Of a stretch of DNA of 64,000 bases, positions 56,572-64,000 are shown one piece after another. A program made the position numbers and the translations under genes. Under the pieces are notes generated by a model, which saw nothing but the letters and a program-made list of their open reading frames with translations, had not been told where the DNA came from and ran no database searches. The stretch is from Devosia nanyangense (GTDB lineage: Bacteria; Pseudomonadota; Alphaproteobacteria; Rhizobiales; Devosiaceae). The stretch's first letter is position 1. Each line of letters begins with the position of its first letter. The DNA lies in contig JACRAF010000016.1 in NCBI GenBank assembly GCA_016213505.1, positions 109,236-173,235 of the forward strand, read 5' to 3'.

Positions 56572-57989
56572 GCGCGATCGTCGCCATTGTCGGCCGGCCC
56601 AATGTGGGCAAGTCGACGCTGTTCAACCGGCTGGTCGGCCGGAAGATTGCGCTCGTCGACGACACACCGGGCGTGACCCGCGACCGCCGCGAGGCCGAGG
56701 GGCGGATCGGCGATCTGCATTTCCGTGTCCTCGACACCGCCGGCTACGAGGACCGCACCGACGGCTCGCTCGAAGACCGGATGCGCCAGCAGACCGAGGT
56801 CGCCATCCGCGACGCCGACGTGATCCTGTTCATGATCGACGCCCGCGCCGGGGTCACGCCGCTCGACCAGCGCTTCGCCCAGGTGCTGCGAAAATCCGGC
56901 AAGGAGGTGCACCTCATTGCCAACAAGGCCGAGGGCCGTGCCGCCGACCCCGGCCTGATGGAGGCCTATTCGCTGGGCTTCGGCGAGCCGGTGGCGCTGT
57001 CCGCCGAACACGGGCTCGGGCTTGCCGACCTCCACGCGATCGTCAGCAAGGCCGTCGACGCCAAGGCGCCGCCCGCCCCCGATCCTGATCAACTACCCGA
57101 CGTCGACATCGATCTGCCCGAGGACGATGGCAGCACCGAGGAGGGACCGGCATTGCGCTGGAACCCCAAGCGCTACCTCAACGTCGCGATCGTCGGGCGC
57201 CCGAACGCCGGCAAGTCGACACTCATCAACCGTATGGTGGGCGAGGAGCGCCTGCTGACCGGCCCTGAGGCCGGCATCACCCGCGATTCGATCATGGTGC
57301 CCTGGGAGTGGGAAGGCCGGGTCATCAACCTCGTCGACACCGCCGGCATCCGCAGGAAGGCGAAGGTCGAGGGCAAGCTCGAGCACCTGGCGGTCGGCGA
57401 TGCGCTGCGCTCGATCCAGTACGCCGAAATCGTCGTGCTGCTGCTCGACGCCACCATCCCGTTCGAAAAGCAGGACCTGGCGCTCGCCGACCTCGTCAAC
57501 CGCGAGGGCCGCGCCATGGTCATCGCCATTAACAAATGGGACCTCATCGAGGACAAGAACGCCAACCTGGCGAAGCTGCGGGCGGACTGCGAGGAACTGC
57601 TGCCACAACTGCGCGGCGTGCCGATGGTGACGCTCAGCGGCCTGCAGGGCCGCAACATCGACAAGCTGATGGCGGCGGTGTTCGCCATCGAGAAGAAGTG
57701 GAACACGCATCTGTCCACCGCCAAGCTCAATCGCTGGCTGGGCGCAGTGGTCGAAAAACATCCGCCGCCAGCGGTTTCCGGCCGCCGGCTGAAGCTGCGC
57801 TACATGACGCAGGCGAAGATGCGGCCGCCGAGCTTCATCATTTTCGCGTCCCGCGCCGATGCGGTGCCGGCATCGTATCTGCGCTATCTCACCAATTCTA
57901 TGCGCGAGGCGTTCGACATGCCCGGCACGCCGATCCGGCTTTGGCTGCGTTCGGGGAAGAACCCCTATGCGGATAAGCCCGACCGCTAG
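56568..57989 (+). CDS. der: Ribosome biogenesis GTPase Der (EngA)
   Basis: A 473-residue tandem GTPase needed for 50S subunit assembly. Domain 1 has GRPNVGKSTLF, DDTPGVTRDR and DTAGYEDRTDG; domain 2, after an acidic linker near residues 180-195, has GRPNAGKSTLI, PEAGITRDS, DTAGIRRKAKVEGKLEHL and NKWD. The C-terminal KH-like domain contains RLKLRYMTQAKMRPPSFIIF. The upstream TPR-protein neighbour is conserved in this lineage. The start codon overlaps the expected TPR-protein stop. Confidence 0.96.
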   Translation: MSAIVAIVGRPNVGKSTLFNRLVGRKIALVDDTPGVTRDRREAEGRIGDLHFRVLDTAGYEDRTDGSLEDRMRQQTEVAIRDADVILFMIDARAGVTPLDQRFAQVLRKSGKEVHLIANKAEGRAADPGLMEAYSLGFGEPVALSAEHGLGLADLHAIVSKAVDAKAPPAPDPDQLPDVDIDLPEDDGSTEEGPALRWNPKRYLNVAIVGRPNAGKSTLINRMVGEERLLTGPEAGITRDSIMVPWEWEGRVINLVDTAGIRRKAKVEGKLEHLAVGDALRSIQYAEIVVLLLDATIPFEKQDLALADLVNREGRAMVIAINKWDLIEDKNANLAKLRADCEELLPQLRGVPMVTLSGLQGRNIDKLMAAVFAIEKKWNTHLSTAKLNRWLGAVVEKHPPPAVSGRRLKLRYMTQAKMRPPSFIIFASRADAVPASYLRYLTNSMREAFDMPGTPIRLWLRSGKNPYADKPDR

Positions 57990-58052
57990 ATGTCCCCGGC
58001 TTCGCCTCATCTGCTATAAGCGCCGCTCGTGAAACGGTTCTGAAGGCCCGCA

Positions 58053-59330
58053 GTGTTCGTCGAACTCCTGATCGTTCTGGTGCTGACGCTGGTCAATGGC
58101 CTCCTGGCGATGTCGGAACTTGCCGTCGTGTCGGCGCGGCCGGCGCGGCTCAAAGTGATGGCCGCCGATGGCAACAAGGGCGCGGCGGTGGCCCTGAAGC
58201 TGGCCGAGGACCCGGGCAAATTCCTGTCGTCGGTACAGATCGGCATCACCCTCGTCGGCATTCTGTCCGGCGCGTTTTCAGGCGCGACGTTGGGCGATCG
58301 GCTCACTGAGTTCCTTCTGTCGCGCGGCTTGCCGGAGGCTGCGGCATCGACACTCGGCGTGGGCCTCGTCGTCGTGGCCATCACCTATATTTCGCTGATC
58401 CTCGGCGAACTCGTGCCCAAGCAGATCGCGCTGCGCGACGCCGAGGGGATAGCGGCCCGTGTCGCCCCCTCCATGCGGGTGATCGCTTCCGTCGGTGCCC
58501 CACTGGTGTTCATTCTCGACGTCTCCGGCCGGCTGGTGCTTCGGTTGCTCGGGCAAAGCGGCGCCAGCGAGGACCGCGTCACCGACGAGGAGGTCAAGAC
58601 CATCATCGCCGAGGCCGAGAGCCAGGGTGTGCTGGAGAGCGAAGAGAAGGCGATGATCTCCGGCGTCATGCGCTTTGCCGACCGCTCGGCGCGCGGACTG
58701 ATGACGCCGCGGCTCGACGTCGAAGTGGTCGATCTCTCCGATCCGCCGGACGAAATTCAGAAGATGCTCCGCACCTCGCACCACTCGATGCTGCCGGTGC
58801 ACGAGGGCGAGCCGGACAAGATCATCGGCGTCTTGGTGCGCAAGGACCTCATCGACATCTTCGCCGGAGGGGCAGAGATCGACGTGCGCGCGCTGGTGCA
58901 GCCCGCGCCGGTGGTGCTCGACCGCGCCGATGCGCTGTCGGTACTGCGCGCCATCCGCTCCTCGCCAGTGCATGTGGCGCTGGTGTTCGACGAGTACGGG
59001 CACTTCGAGGGGATCGTCACGCCGGGCGACATCCTCGGCTCGATCACCGGCGGTTTCCAGGATGAAGACGAGGATGAGCACGCCTTCACCCAGCGCGAGG
59101 ACGGCTCGTACCTCGTCTCCGGCTGGATGCCGGTCGATGAGTTCGCCGACAAGATCGGTGTGCCGATCCCCAAGGACCCGAAATACGAAACGGTCGCCGG
59201 ATTCGTGCTCGCCGAGCTCAACCACCTGCCGGCGGTCGGCGAGAGCTTCGTCCGCGAACCGTGGCGGATCGAGGTACTCGATCTCGATGGGCGGCGGATC
59301 GACAAGATCCTGGTGGGCAGGATCAGCTAG
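58053..59330 (+). CDS. CorC/HlyC family membrane protein with DUF21 and CBS domains
   Basis: A 425-residue protein starting with GTG at 58053. An N-terminal DUF21 membrane domain of three to four helices (residues about 1-190; NGLLAMSELAVVSARPARLK, LILGELVPKQIALRDAEGIA) is followed by two CBS motifs (VEVVDLSDPPDEIQKMLRTS and GHFEGIVTPGDILGSITGGF) and a C-terminal CorC-HlyC domain. Proteins of this layout are linked to magnesium or cobalt efflux, and CBS domains probably sense adenine nucleotides. The last four bases overlap the convergent SDR gene. Confidence 0.9.
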   Translation: MFVELLIVLVLTLVNGLLAMSELAVVSARPARLKVMAADGNKGAAVALKLAEDPGKFLSSVQIGITLVGILSGAFSGATLGDRLTEFLLSRGLPEAAASTLGVGLVVVAITYISLILGELVPKQIALRDAEGIAARVAPSMRVIASVGAPLVFILDVSGRLVLRLLGQSGASEDRVTDEEVKTIIAEAESQGVLESEEKAMISGVMRFADRSARGLMTPRLDVEVVDLSDPPDEIQKMLRTSHHSMLPVHEGEPDKIIGVLVRKDLIDIFAGGAEIDVRALVQPAPVVLDRADALSVLRAIRSSPVHVALVFDEYGHFEGIVTPGDILGSITGGFQDEDEDEHAFTQREDGSYLVSGWMPVDEFADKIGVPIPKDPKYETVAGFVLAELNHLPAVGESFVREPWRIEVLDLDGRRIDKILVGRIS

Positions 59331-60073
59331 GCCTGGGTAGCGATCGGTCGGGACGTGCCGGTCTCATAGTCGAACAGCATGCCGTTCTCGGTCCAATCCG
59401 GCGCGACCATATCGACGATTTTAGGCGCGACCACCGAGGGCGGTTCGAGCGTCATCGGGTCTTCGCCGGGAATGGCCTTGGCACGGAGCGCGGTGCGCAG
59501 CGGTCCGGGATTGAAGGTGTTGACCCTGACCTTGGTATTGGCCATCTCGGCGGCATAGACACGGATCAGCCCGTCGAGCGCCATCTTGGTTGCGGTGTAG
59601 GTGCCGAAATAGGGCACTGCGACGTTGACGATGCCCGACGAGATGAACACCGCCCGGCCCGCTTCCGCCTGCCGCAGCAGCAGGTCGACGGAACGGATCA
59701 GCCGGAAGTTGGCGGTGACGTTGAGCGCGAGGGCGGATTCGAAATCCTTGGGCTCGATGTGACCCACAGGGCTCAGCGTGCCGGCCATGCCAGCGTTGCC
59801 CACCAGGCCGTCGAGGTGGCCCCACCGCTCGAAGATCGACAGGCCGAGCCGGTCGATGCCGTCGAAGTCCCTGAGGTCGAGCGGCACCAGCGTCGCCGAG
59901 CCGCCGGCAGCCTTGATGGCGTCGTCGAGGTCTTCGAGCCCGCCCACCGTCCGCGCCACAGCGATGACGTGAGCACCGCGCCGGCCGGCCTCGAGCGCAA
60001 CCTGGTAGCCGATACCGCGCGAAGCGCCGGTGACAAGGATGACCTTGCCGGTGAGATCGTTCGTTGCCGTCAT
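59327..60073 (-). CDS. Short-chain dehydrogenase/reductase
   Basis: A 248-residue SDR with VTGASRGIGYQVALEAGRRG (cofactor motif TGASRGIG near residue 15), NAG after strand 4 (VGNAGMAG) and a catalytic tyrosine-lysine in YFGTYTATKMALDG. A serine in FISSGI completes the triad. The substrate is unknown. It lies seven bases after purF on the same strand, so it is probably co-transcribed with the cvpA-purF genes, a neighbourhood seen in several alphaproteobacteria. Confidence 0.9.
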   Translation of the reverse strand: MTATNDLTGKVILVTGASRGIGYQVALEAGRRGAHVIAVARTVGGLEDLDDAIKAAGGSATLVPLDLRDFDGIDRLGLSIFERWGHLDGLVGNAGMAGTLSPVGHIEPKDFESALALNVTANFRLIRSVDLLLRQAEAGRAVFISSGIVNVAVPYFGTYTATKMALDGLIRVYAAEMANTKVRVNTFNPGPLRTALRAKAIPGEDPMTLEPPSVVAPKIVDMVAPDWTENGMLFDYETGTSRPIATQA

Positions 60074-60080
60074 GAAGGGA

Positions 60081-61571
60081 TCAGCTCGCCTCGCGCATCA
60101 GCGACAGCATCTTGGGATCGGAGGTGCCACGGCCTCTGATATCGGTGAGCGACGTCGGATAATCGCCGGTGAAATGGTGGTCGGTGAACTGCGGATTTAG
60201 GTTGTTGCGCGGTTCGCCGCCGACCGCCCGGTAGAGCCCGTCGATTGAGAGGAACTGCAAAGAGTCCGCGCCGATGAAGCGGCACATCTCGTCGAGAGTC
60301 TTGTACTGATTGGCGAGCAGGTGCTCGCGGTCCGGCGTGTCGATGCCGTAGTAGTCGGGATGGGTGATCATCGGCGAGGCGACACGGATGTGAACCTCCC
60401 GCGCCCCGGCCTCGCGGATCATCTGGACGATCTTCACCGAGGTCGTGCCGCGCACGATCGAATCGTCGATCAGCACCACGCGCTTCCCGTCGATCTCGGC
60501 GCGGTTGGCCGAGTGCTTGAGTTTGACGCCGAAGGCGCGGATCGACTGGGTCGGCTCGATGAAGGTGCGGCCGACATAGTGGTTGCGGATGATGCCGAGC
60601 TCGAACGGAATGCCGCTGGCCTGGGCGTAGCCGATCGCGGCGGGCGTGCCGCCATCGGGCACCGGCACGACGACGTCGGCCTCGACCGGTGCCTCGTGTG
60701 CCAGGTTGATACCCATGCGCTTGCGCGCCGCGTAGACGGAGCGGCCCGCGACCACCGAATCCGGGCGGGCGAAATAGACATATTCGAAGAGGCAAAGTCG
60801 CTCTGGCTTGGGCGCGAAGGGCTTCAGCGAGTCGATGGTGATGCGTCCGTCGGGCTGGATCTCGGCGATGATGACCTCGCCGTTTTCGACGTCGCGGACG
60901 AACTTGGCGCCGATGATGTCGAGGGCGCAGGTTTCCGACGCGAGGATCGGCACGCCGTCGAGATCGCCGAGAACGAGCGGGCGGATGCCATTGGGGTCGC
61001 GCGCGCCGATCAGCTTGGTGCGCGTCATGGCGACCATCGAGTAGGCGCCCTCGAGATGGGACAGGGCATCGACGAAGCGCTCGCCCGAGCCCTTGCGGCG
61101 GCTCTTGGCGATGAGATGGAGCACCACTTCGGTGTCGGAGGTGGACTGGCAGATGGCGCCGCCGGCAATCAGCTCGCGGCGGAGCGTCAGGCCGTTGGTG
61201 AAGTTGCCGTTGTGGGCGATGGCGATGCCGCCGACTTCGAGCTCGGCAAACAGCGGCTGGACGTTGCGCAGGATCGTCTCGCCGGTGGTCGAATAGCGCA
61301 CATGGCCCATCGCCATGTGACCAGGCAGGCGCTTGACGGTCGCCGGATCGGTGAAGTGATCGCCGACGAGGCCGAGCTGGCGCTCGGAATGGAACTGGCG
61401 GCCGTCGAAGGAGACGATGCCGGCCGCTTCCTGTCCGCGATGTTGCAGCGCATGGAGGCCAAGCGCGGTGAGCGTGGCGGCTTCGGGGTGCCCCAAAATG
61501 CCAAACACGCCGCACTCCTCGCGCAGCGTGTCGCCGTAGATATCGAGTGGATCGCGGTTGGACTCCGTCAT
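60081..61571 (-). CDS. purF: Amidophosphoribosyltransferase
   Basis: A 496-residue enzyme for the first step of purine synthesis, transferring glutamine nitrogen to PRPP. It has a short propeptide before the catalytic Cys20 (REECGVFGILGHPE), the glutamine amidotransferase pattern ALQHRGQEAAG, and a PRPP-binding motif (KRVVLIDDSIVRGTTS) in the C-terminal phosphoribosyltransferase domain. The propeptide suggests the processed, iron-sulfur-type or B. subtilis-like subclass. It overlaps cvpA by four bases. Confidence 0.96.
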   Translation of the reverse strand: MTESNRDPLDIYGDTLREECGVFGILGHPEAATLTALGLHALQHRGQEAAGIVSFDGRQFHSERQLGLVGDHFTDPATVKRLPGHMAMGHVRYSTTGETILRNVQPLFAELEVGGIAIAHNGNFTNGLTLRRELIAGGAICQSTSDTEVVLHLIAKSRRKGSGERFVDALSHLEGAYSMVAMTRTKLIGARDPNGIRPLVLGDLDGVPILASETCALDIIGAKFVRDVENGEVIIAEIQPDGRITIDSLKPFAPKPERLCLFEYVYFARPDSVVAGRSVYAARKRMGINLAHEAPVEADVVVPVPDGGTPAAIGYAQASGIPFELGIIRNHYVGRTFIEPTQSIRAFGVKLKHSANRAEIDGKRVVLIDDSIVRGTTSVKIVQMIREAGAREVHIRVASPMITHPDYYGIDTPDREHLLANQYKTLDEMCRFIGADSLQFLSIDGLYRAVGGEPRNNLNPQFTDHHFTGDYPTSLTDIRGRGTSDPKMLSLMREAS

Positions 61572-62197
61572 GCGCCGGCGGCCGGAGCGCTGGAGGAGAT
61601 ATCGGCCGGCGGGGCCGAGGCGTCGCCGGCGGCGTCGTCGGTGGGGGTCGTGGTGTCGTCCGGGCCCGGCGCGTCGGGGTTCTGGTTCCGCTTCTCGAGG
61701 AAGTCGGTGAATTGTTTTTCGACGTCGTCGGGGAGCAGGCCAATGAGGTAGTCGCCGGCGCTGAGGAGCGGCGGGTAGCTCTTGGCGTCCTTAACCATCG
61801 CCGGCAGGTTCGGGGCGAGGAGGAAGTTCGCAAAGATCGCGGCGACGACGCAGATCAGAATGCCGCGGGCTGCGCCGAAGACGAAGCCGAGCGTCCGGTC
61901 GAGCGGGCCGACGCGCGAGTCGACGACGAGGTCGCCAATCCACATGGTGAGCAGGTGCAAGACGATCAGCGCCACCAGAAATGTGCCGACCACGGTGACG
62001 CCGGTCGCAACCAGCTCTTCCTTGATGTAGGTGGCCGCAATGTCGCGATGGTAGAAATACATGTAGGCGGCGATGGCCGCCGAGCCGGCCCAGGTGGCCA
62101 GAGACAGCACTTCCCGGGTGAAGCCGCGCGCGGTCGCAAGGATCGCCGAAATCAAAACGAGGACGGCGACACCGACGTCGACACCAGTAAAGACCAT
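61568..62197 (-). CDS. cvpA: CvpA family membrane protein
   Basis: A 209-residue inner-membrane protein with four hydrophobic helices in the first 150 residues and an Ala/Pro-rich, acidic C-terminal tail. FTGVDVGVAVLVLISAILAT and TREVLSLATWAGSAAIAAY are the CvpA signature, and GFVFGAARGILICVVAAIFA is its third or fourth helix. The ATG at 62197 was chosen over a TTG at 62212. CvpA was named for colicin V export but is now tied to envelope and bile tolerance. Pairing with purF is one of the most conserved features of the family. Confidence 0.92.
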   Translation of the reverse strand: MVFTGVDVGVAVLVLISAILATARGFTREVLSLATWAGSAAIAAYMYFYHRDIAATYIKEELVATGVTVVGTFLVALIVLHLLTMWIGDLVVDSRVGPLDRTLGFVFGAARGILICVVAAIFANFLLAPNLPAMVKDAKSYPPLLSAGDYLIGLLPDDVEKQFTDFLEKRNQNPDAPGPDDTTTPTDDAAGDASAPPADISSSAPAAGA

Positions 62198-62265
62198 GCT
62201 GCCAGGTTCCAAGTGCGCTTCGTGGCACCGTTTATCCGCTTATCCGGGCCGTGCCAAGGCGGGGC

Positions 62266-62353
62266 AGCGAATAGGGAGTAGCGAATAGGGAGTAGCGAAC
62301 AAGAAACGCGCACCCGGGGTTCGATCCCATTTGCTATTCGCTATTCGCTATTC
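62266..62353. repeat. Inverted 7-bp array between cvpA and radA
   Basis: Two 14-bp units AGCGAATAGGGAGT (62266-62293) and one AGCGAAC are followed, 32 bp later, by three GCTATTC units (62333-62353). GCTATTC is the reverse complement of GAATAGC, so the left and right blocks are inverted relative to each other. The right block contains the last codons and stop of radA. Confidence 0.85.
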
Positions 62354-63725
62354 GCTTCCCCTTCGCCGCGATCTGCCCGATCAGGCCGGCGAGTTCGGAG
62401 TATTCCGAGACGTCGAGCCCGTTCGCCTTGTCCCCAGCCCCGACCTTGCCGGTGACAGCGGATTTGAAGCCGAGTTTCTGCGCCTCGCGCAGCCGGAGCG
62501 AGGCGTGGACCACCGGGCGGACGCCGCCGGCGAGCGAGATTTCGCCGAAATAGACGGCCTCCGGCGGCAGCGGCGAGCCGGTGAGCGAAGAGATCAGCGC
62601 CGCGGCGACGGCGAGATCGGCGGCGGGTTCGTTGACCTTCAGCCCGCCCGCGACATTGAGATAGATATCGTTGGCGCCGATACGGACGCCGCAGCGGGTC
62701 TCGAGTACGGCGAGCACCATCGAGAGGCGCGAGGCGTCCCAGCCGACCACGGCGCGGCGCGGCGTGCCGAGCGGGGAGGGGGCGACGAGCGCCTGGATTT
62801 CGCACAGCACCGGGCGGGTGCCCTCCATGCCGGCGAACACGGCCGAGCCGGCCGCGTCCCGGTCGCGCTGATCGAGGAACAGCGCGGACGGGTTGGCGAC
62901 TTCCTGGAGGCCGAGCGTCGTCATCTCGAAGACGCCGATCTCGTCGGTCGCGCCGTAACGGTTTTTGACGCCGCGGAGGATGCGGAAGGTGTGGCTGGCG
63001 TCGCCCTCGAAATAGAGCACGGCATCGACCATGTGCTCAACGACGCGCGGCCCGGCGATCTGGCCGTCCTTGGTGACGTGGCCGACGAGGACCACGGCGG
63101 CGCCGGATTTCTTGGCGAAGCGGGTCAGCGCCTGGGCCGAGGTGCGGACCTGGGTGACCGTGCCGGGGGCGCTGTCGACGCGATCGGTCCACAGCGTCTG
63201 GATCGAATCGATGACGACCAGATGCGGCGCCTCGCCCTGCTGCAGGGTGGAGAGGATGATCTCGACATTGGTCTCGGACGCCAGCGAAACGGCGGCGTCG
63301 CCGAGCCCGAGCCGCTGGGCGCGCAGCCGAATCTGGGCCACTGCCTCTTCGCCCGAGACATAGACGACACGCTTGCCGCGCCGGCCGAGCGAGGCGGCAG
63401 CCTGGAGCAGAAGCGTCGATTTACCGATGCCGGGGTCACCGCCGACGAGGACGGCCGAGCCCATGACGAAGCCGCCGCCGGTGACCCGGTCGAGTTCGGC
63501 AAGGCCGGTCTCGATGCGCGCGGCGCTCTCGGTTTCGCCGGTCAGCGGAACGAGATTGATGGGCCGGCCGCTGGCGGTCGCGGACTTCGGGCCGGCGCCG
63601 ACGCCCGAATCGAGTATCTCCTCGACGATCGAGTTCCACTCGCCGCAGCCCTCGCAGCGGCCCTGCCAGCGTACATGCGTGGTGCCGCAGGACTGGCAGA
63701 CATAGGCGGTCTTGGCTTTGGCCAT
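62334..63725 (-). CDS. radA: DNA repair protein RadA
   Basis: A 463-residue RecA-family protein acting in branch migration during recombination. Zinc-binding cysteines are 10, 13, 24 and 27 (YVCQSCGTTHVRWQGRC). The ATPase has GGDPGIGKSTLLLQ, the RadA-specific KNRYGATDEIGVFEM motif, and a C-terminal Lon-like domain (GGVRPVVHASLRLREAQKLG). The start at 63725 follows a purine-rich site; an open frame beyond it to 63989 lies in a repeat and is rejected. The last residues, from IANSE on, and the TAG stop come from a GCTATTC repeat array on the opposite strand. Confidence 0.95.
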   Translation of the reverse strand: MAKAKTAYVCQSCGTTHVRWQGRCEGCGEWNSIVEEILDSGVGAGPKSATASGRPINLVPLTGETESAARIETGLAELDRVTGGGFVMGSAVLVGGDPGIGKSTLLLQAAASLGRRGKRVVYVSGEEAVAQIRLRAQRLGLGDAAVSLASETNVEIILSTLQQGEAPHLVVIDSIQTLWTDRVDSAPGTVTQVRTSAQALTRFAKKSGAAVVLVGHVTKDGQIAGPRVVEHMVDAVLYFEGDASHTFRILRGVKNRYGATDEIGVFEMTTLGLQEVANPSALFLDQRDRDAAGSAVFAGMEGTRPVLCEIQALVAPSPLGTPRRAVVGWDASRLSMVLAVLETRCGVRIGANDIYLNVAGGLKVNEPAADLAVAAALISSLTGSPLPPEAVYFGEISLAGGVRPVVHASLRLREAQKLGFKSAVTGKVGAGDKANGLDVSEYSELAGLIGQIAAKGKRIANSE

Positions 63726-63808
63726 GGGGATTCTCGGATGAACTCTGAGGGTAATGGAGTCTAGTGCGGCATTCAAGAACGAAGAGTGAACGGATGCGCA
63801 GCCGGAGA

Positions 63809-64000
63809 GACCCGACACGCCACGGCGTTCGGGGTTTGGCTTGCCGTGGCCAAGAGAGGGCCACGGACGGAGAGCGCCGGGCGCCTCCGAAATGTTTTTG
63901 CTAGGCGAGACGCCCAGCGCTGCTCCGCGGCGGGGGTGTCGGAACCGTTCGGTCAAAGCGGCAAGAGCCGGTAAGCCGAAGAAACCCAAGCGATGCGACC
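63809..64000 (-). repeat. Dispersed repeat, copy B (runs to the window edge)
   Basis: The reverse complement of this segment matches 54554-54747 from its start (GGTCGCATCGC) to GTGTCGGGTC. Identity is high at the two ends and lower in the middle. Because copy B reaches position 64000, the element may extend further outside the window. It is found upstream of radA, so it might carry that gene's regulatory signals. Confidence 0.85.

Noticed and set aside
63726..63989. 88-residue N-terminal extension of RadA
   Set aside because: It is encoded in the dispersed repeat; the zinc-finger start MAKAKTAYVCQSCG follows at 63725 and is the family norm.

Overview
This window is about 64 kb of GC-rich, densely packed bacterial DNA. 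Many neighbouring genes overlap by ATGA or TTGA, and TTG and GTG starts are frequent. The gene neighbourhoods (radA-cvpA-purF, guaB with an RsmB-like methyltransferase and then guaA, a TPR membrane protein before der), the wealth of ABC and TRAP importers, and the local LacI, RpiR and MarR regulators point to an alphaproteobacterium. Hyphomicrobiales, perhaps a Devosia-like organism, is my best guess. That is inference from gene order and composition, not a database match. I see no plasmid, phage, insertion sequence or CRISPR array.

Layout. (1) 1-9.1 kb: an aromatic-acid or acyl-CoA catabolic cluster. It has a feruloyl-CoA-synthase-like ligase (cut by the window start), thiolase, HSD10-like dehydrogenase, hotdog thioesterase, a MarR repressor with a 17-bp palindrome in the divergent gap, a crotonase, a three-gene TRAP transporter and a MetE-core methyltransferase. 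(2) 9.3-18.5 kb: an RpiR/MurR regulator, a perfect operator, and a run of murQ, oligopeptide-type ABC importer, serine hydrolase and anmK. It reads as a muropeptide or anhydro-MurNAc salvage operon. (3) 18.5-24.7 kb: a GNAT protein and a ribose-type sugar ABC operon divergent from its LacI regulator, with two back-to-back promoters. (4) 24.8-41.0 kb: mostly housekeeping. It holds tRNA-Gln, a DUF2147 protein, Ppx/GppA, RlmE, two tandem MFS exporters, a WS/DGAT-like protein with a degenerate HHxxxDG motif, a HigBA-type toxin-antitoxin pair, guaB, an RsmB-like methyltransferase, a DUF1349 protein, an acyltransferase, guaA and an FAD monooxygenase. (5) 41.2-54.3 kb: a catabolic island. An amino-acid-type ABC transporter is interleaved with a cytoplasmic glycosylasparaginase, followed by LacI, a ROK kinase, CutC, a second LacI, a MalFG-type sugar ABC importer and a large glycosidase with a GH42-type trimerisation domain. 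(6) 54.3-64 kb: repeats and conserved genes (L,D-transpeptidase, TPR protein, der, CorC/HlyC, SDR, purF, cvpA, radA).

Together the accessory parts describe a scavenger of plant phenolics and of amino-sugar debris such as peptidoglycan and glycoprotein fragments. Region 5 is the most interesting candidate system. Its gene set would let a cell import GlcNAc-Asn-type remnants of N-glycoproteins, cleave the amide bond inside the cell and phosphorylate the released sugar.

Repeats also stand out. Two unrelated inverted arrays of 7-bp units lie at gene 3' ends (27656-27836 and 62266-62353). One supplies the radA stop codon. A dispersed element of about 194 bp is present twice in opposite orientation (54554-54747 and 63809-64000). 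The TPR gene before der appears to have lost its stop codon through a one-base frameshift.
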